Source of the DNA: Chloroflexota bacterium
GTDB taxonomy: Bacteria > Chloroflexota > Dehalococcoidia > UBA2979
NCBI GenBank assembly: GCA_009837285.1
Contig: VXTU01000069.1
Coordinates: 1-34,171 of the forward strand
Reading direction: 5' to 3'
DNA length: 34,171 bases
Under the pieces are notes generated by a model. It saw only the letters and a program-made list of their open reading frames with translations. It was not told where the DNA came from and did not search any database. The position numbers were made by a program, and so were the translations under genes. Below, one piece after another: positions 32,294 through 34,171 of the stretch (the stretch's first letter is position 1; every line of letters starts with the position of its first letter).

Positions 32294-32692
32294 GTGCAAT
32301 TCCGCTGGGCGATCGTCTACGTGCGGGACGTGGAGGCGTCTGTCGCGTTCTACGAGCGCGCCTTCGGCATCGGCCTGCGCTTCGTCGCGCCCGGCGGCGA
32401 GTACGCGGAGCTGGAGACGGGCGACACCGCGCTCGGCCTCGCGTCGAACGCGCTCGCTCCGACGAACTTCGCGGAGCCGATCCGCGAGAACGACCCCGCG
32501 CTACCGCCCGCCGCGTTTGAGATCGGCTTCGAGGTCGAGGACGTCGCGGGCGCCTACGCGCACGCCGTCGAGGCAGGCGCGACGCCGCTCGCGGAGCCCG
32601 TCGAGAAGCCGTGGGGCCAGACGGTCGCGTACGTGCGCGACCCCGACGGAATCCTCGTCGAACTCGGCTCGCCGACGGGTGGCGAAGCCTGA
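32294..32692 (+). CDS. VOC (glyoxalase/bleomycin resistance) family protein
   Basis: 132 residues, one complete VOC domain of two beta-alpha-beta-beta-beta units: VRDVEASVAFYERAFG (10-25) and VEDVAGAYAHAVEAGA (81-96). Glu124 in LVELGSP is the usual C-terminal metal ligand; the usual first ligand, a His near residue 5, is Trp here, so metal binding may be changed. The GTG start is three bases after argD, so the two are co-translated. Function not predictable; it may be a lyase, a binding protein or a resistance protein. Confidence 0.82.
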   Translation: MQFRWAIVYVRDVEASVAFYERAFGIGLRFVAPGGEYAELETGDTALGLASNALAPTNFAEPIRENDPALPPAAFEIGFEVEDVAGAYAHAVEAGATPLAEPVEKPWGQTVAYVRDPDGILVELGSPTGGEA

Positions 32693-32722
32693 CCACGAAC
32701 CTGCAGTGATGGAGACACAGTG

Positions 32723-33961
32723 ATGGCCGAACGCATCGTCCTTGCCTACTCCGGCGGCCTCGACACGTCCGCCGCGACGAAGTGGCTGCAGGAGGACCGC
32801 GGCTACGAGGTGATCTGCCTCCTCATCGACCTCGGCAACGTCGAGGACATGGAGGGCGCCGAGCGGCGCGCGAACGAGGCAGGCGCGATCGAGTACGCAG
32901 TCGTCGACGCGCGCGACGACTTCATGCGCTACTTCGCGTTCCCCGCACTCTCGGCGAACGCCGTCTACGAGGGCGAGTACCCGCTCGCCACTGCCCTCGG
33001 CCGTCCGCTGATCGCGAAGCTGCTCGTCGACAAGGCGCGCGAGGTGGGCGCGACGGCTGTCGCGCACGGCTGCACGGGCAAGGGCAACGACCAGGTACGC
33101 TTCGATGTCGCCATCGCCACGCTGGCGCCGGACCTGACCATCGTCGGCACAGCGCGCGAGCACCAGTGGACACGCGAGGAGGCCCTCGAGTACTGCCGCG
33201 GGCACGGCATCTCCGTCGAGGGCGGCGAGCGCTCCCCGTACTCCATCGACGAGAACATGTGGGGCCGCGCCATCGAGGCCGGCGAGCTGGAGGACCCGTG
33301 GGTCACCCCGCCCGAGGACGCCTACCAGTGGACGCGCCCTATCGACCAGACCCCGGACGAGCCGGCTGAGGTCGAGCTTGGTTTCGAGCAGGGGATGCCC
33401 GTCTCGCTCGACGGTGAGCGCATCTCGCCCGTCGATCTCGTCGACCGGCTGAACGAGCTGGCGGGGATGCACGGCGTGGGGCGGCTCGACATGGTCGAGA
33501 ACCGGCTCGTCGGCATCAAGTCGCGCGAGGTGTACGAGGCGCCCGCGGCGGTGGCGCTGCTGGCGGCGCACCACAAGCTCGAGACGCTCACGTTGACGAA
33601 GGACCAGATGCGCATGAAGGCGCGAGTCGCGCAGGAATACGCCGACCTGGTCTACAACGGCCAGTGGTTCAGCGCGCACCACCAGGACCTCGCCTCCTAC
33701 GTGCAGTCGACGCAGCGCCACGTCACGGGCGAGGTGCGCCTGCGGCTGTGGCGCGGGCACGCCGACGCCGTCGGGACACGCTCCGAGCGCAGCCTCTACA
33801 ACTACGCGCTGGCGACGTACGGCGCGGAGGACGACTTCGACCAGCAGGCGGCGCTCGGCTTCATCAAGCTGTGGGGGCTGCCGCTGGAGGTGCAGGCGCG
33901 CCAACAGCTCCTCCGCGAGCCCGCCGACCCGCTGCGCCTCGCCGCGCCCGGCGAGGAGTAG
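32723..33961 (+). CDS. argG: Argininosuccinate synthase
   Basis: 412 residues. ArgG joins citrulline and aspartate with ATP. AYSGGLDTSAATKWL (8-22) is the ATP pyrophosphatase loop, HGCTGKGNDQVRF is the citrulline/aspartate loop, and SIDENMWGRAIEAGELEDP is family-typical. The start may be ATG 32723 or the GTG just before it (32720), with GGAG at 32711-32714. A four-codon ORF (ATG at 32709, METQ) ends in TGATG with the argG start. argH, which often follows, is not here; the next gene is on the other strand. Confidence 0.94.
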   Translation: MAERIVLAYSGGLDTSAATKWLQEDRGYEVICLLIDLGNVEDMEGAERRANEAGAIEYAVVDARDDFMRYFAFPALSANAVYEGEYPLATALGRPLIAKLLVDKAREVGATAVAHGCTGKGNDQVRFDVAIATLAPDLTIVGTAREHQWTREEALEYCRGHGISVEGGERSPYSIDENMWGRAIEAGELEDPWVTPPEDAYQWTRPIDQTPDEPAEVELGFEQGMPVSLDGERISPVDLVDRLNELAGMHGVGRLDMVENRLVGIKSREVYEAPAAVALLAAHHKLETLTLTKDQMRMKARVAQEYADLVYNGQWFSAHHQDLASYVQSTQRHVTGEVRLRLWRGHADAVGTRSERSLYNYALATYGAEDDFDQQAALGFIKLWGLPLEVQARQQLLREPADPLRLAAPGEE

Positions 33962-33975
33962 GCCCGGACCGCCTG

Positions 33976-34171
33976 CTATGCCTTGCCGCTTCCCGTGAAC
34001 AGCGTCGTGTCGTCCACGAGGCAGAGCGGGTTGCCGAACGGGTCGGTGAAGTAGGCGCTGCGCTCACCCCAGACCCGCTGCTGGATACCCCACCCCCCGT
34101 CGTCGTCCTCGAGGAACTGCGCGCCGGCCTCGACCGGGCGGTCGAGGGCTGCCTCGAGGTCGGGAACGGCG
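33976..34171 (-). CDS. VOC family protein, C-terminal part, cut by window edge
   Basis: 65 codons including the TAG at 33976-33978 are visible; the 5' end lies beyond the window. The reading frame gives SAYFTDPFGNPLCLVDDTTLF, a common ending of VOC/glyoxalase-like domains (DPFGNPLCLV). It converges with argG, 14 bases between the stops. It is too short to say more. Confidence 0.75.
   Translation of the reverse strand, partial: AVPDLEAALDRPVEAGAQFLEDDDGGWGIQQRVWGERSAYFTDPFGNPLCLVDDTTLFTGSGKA

Noticed and set aside
1-34171. CRISPR array, tRNA/rRNA gene, transposase, prophage or defence island
   Set aside because: No regularly spaced direct repeats, no cloverleaf or rRNA sequence, and no integrase or nuclease clusters were seen on either strand.

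Overview
This window is a GC-rich bacterial chromosome segment, roughly two-thirds or more G+C by eye. It is densely coded on both strands, and no gene-free stretch is longer than 300 bases. The gene mix suggests a member of the Chloroflexota, perhaps a Dehalococcoidia-like lineage. The hints are many acyl-CoA enzymes and MFS carriers, a Thr/Pro-rich lipoprotein linker, a UPF0182 membrane protein, and an arg cluster with a bifunctional argJ. This is inference; a high-GC actinomycete is the main alternative. No rRNA, tRNA, CRISPR array, transposase or prophage gene was seen.

Layout. 1-5.5 kb: a CoA-transferase divergent from an MFS carrier, then an alpha/beta hydrolase, an OGG1-type DNA glycosylase of lower GC, and a cyclase-family hydrolase. 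5.5-8.5 kb: a convergent junction with inverted GC-rich repeats, then a minus-strand pair of a membrane-anchored zinc-ribbon/PQQ-repeat propeller protein and an MFS carrier. 8.5-13.3 kb: an acyl-CoA synthetase (ADP-forming) alpha-type protein, an enoyl-CoA hydratase homologue, an alpha/beta hydrolase and an MFS carrier. 13.3-17.9 kb: an S9 peptidase divergent from a nitronate monooxygenase / sulfotransferase / alpha-beta hydrolase operon. 17.9-22 kb: three tandem 407-residue acyl-CoA dehydrogenase genes, each with its own -10 element, ribosome site and GCAA-loop hairpin. 22-25.3 kb: a minus-strand operon selD, LppX/LprG-like lipoprotein, DHA2-type MFS. 25.3-26 kb: an endonuclease III homologue. 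26.1-34 kb: argJ-argB-UPF0182-argD-VOC-argG, then a partial VOC gene cut by the window edge.

How the genes fit. The acyl-CoA dehydrogenases, hydratase, CoA-transferase and acyl-CoA synthetase point to oxidation of acyl-CoA substrates. The carriers and hydrolases may supply those substrates. The arg cluster covers acetyl cycling, N-acetylglutamate kinase, acetylornithine transaminase and argininosuccinate synthase; argC, argF and argH are not in the window.

The clearest unusual points are these. (1) selD is itself a selenoprotein gene: an in-frame TGA sits exactly at the catalytic Cys/Sec position and would make automatic gene calls lose the active site. (2) A perfect palindrome holds opposed -10 elements between selD and the endonuclease III gene. 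(3) Three genes carry TACGAT 6-7 bases before the start codon with no Shine-Dalgarno, which looks like leaderless transcription. (4) Two genes appear to start at non-standard codons (CTG for UPF0182, perhaps ATC for the acyl-CoA synthetase). (5) The acyl-CoA dehydrogenase transcription unit is triplicated as a whole. I did not find a convincing wholly new multi-gene system.
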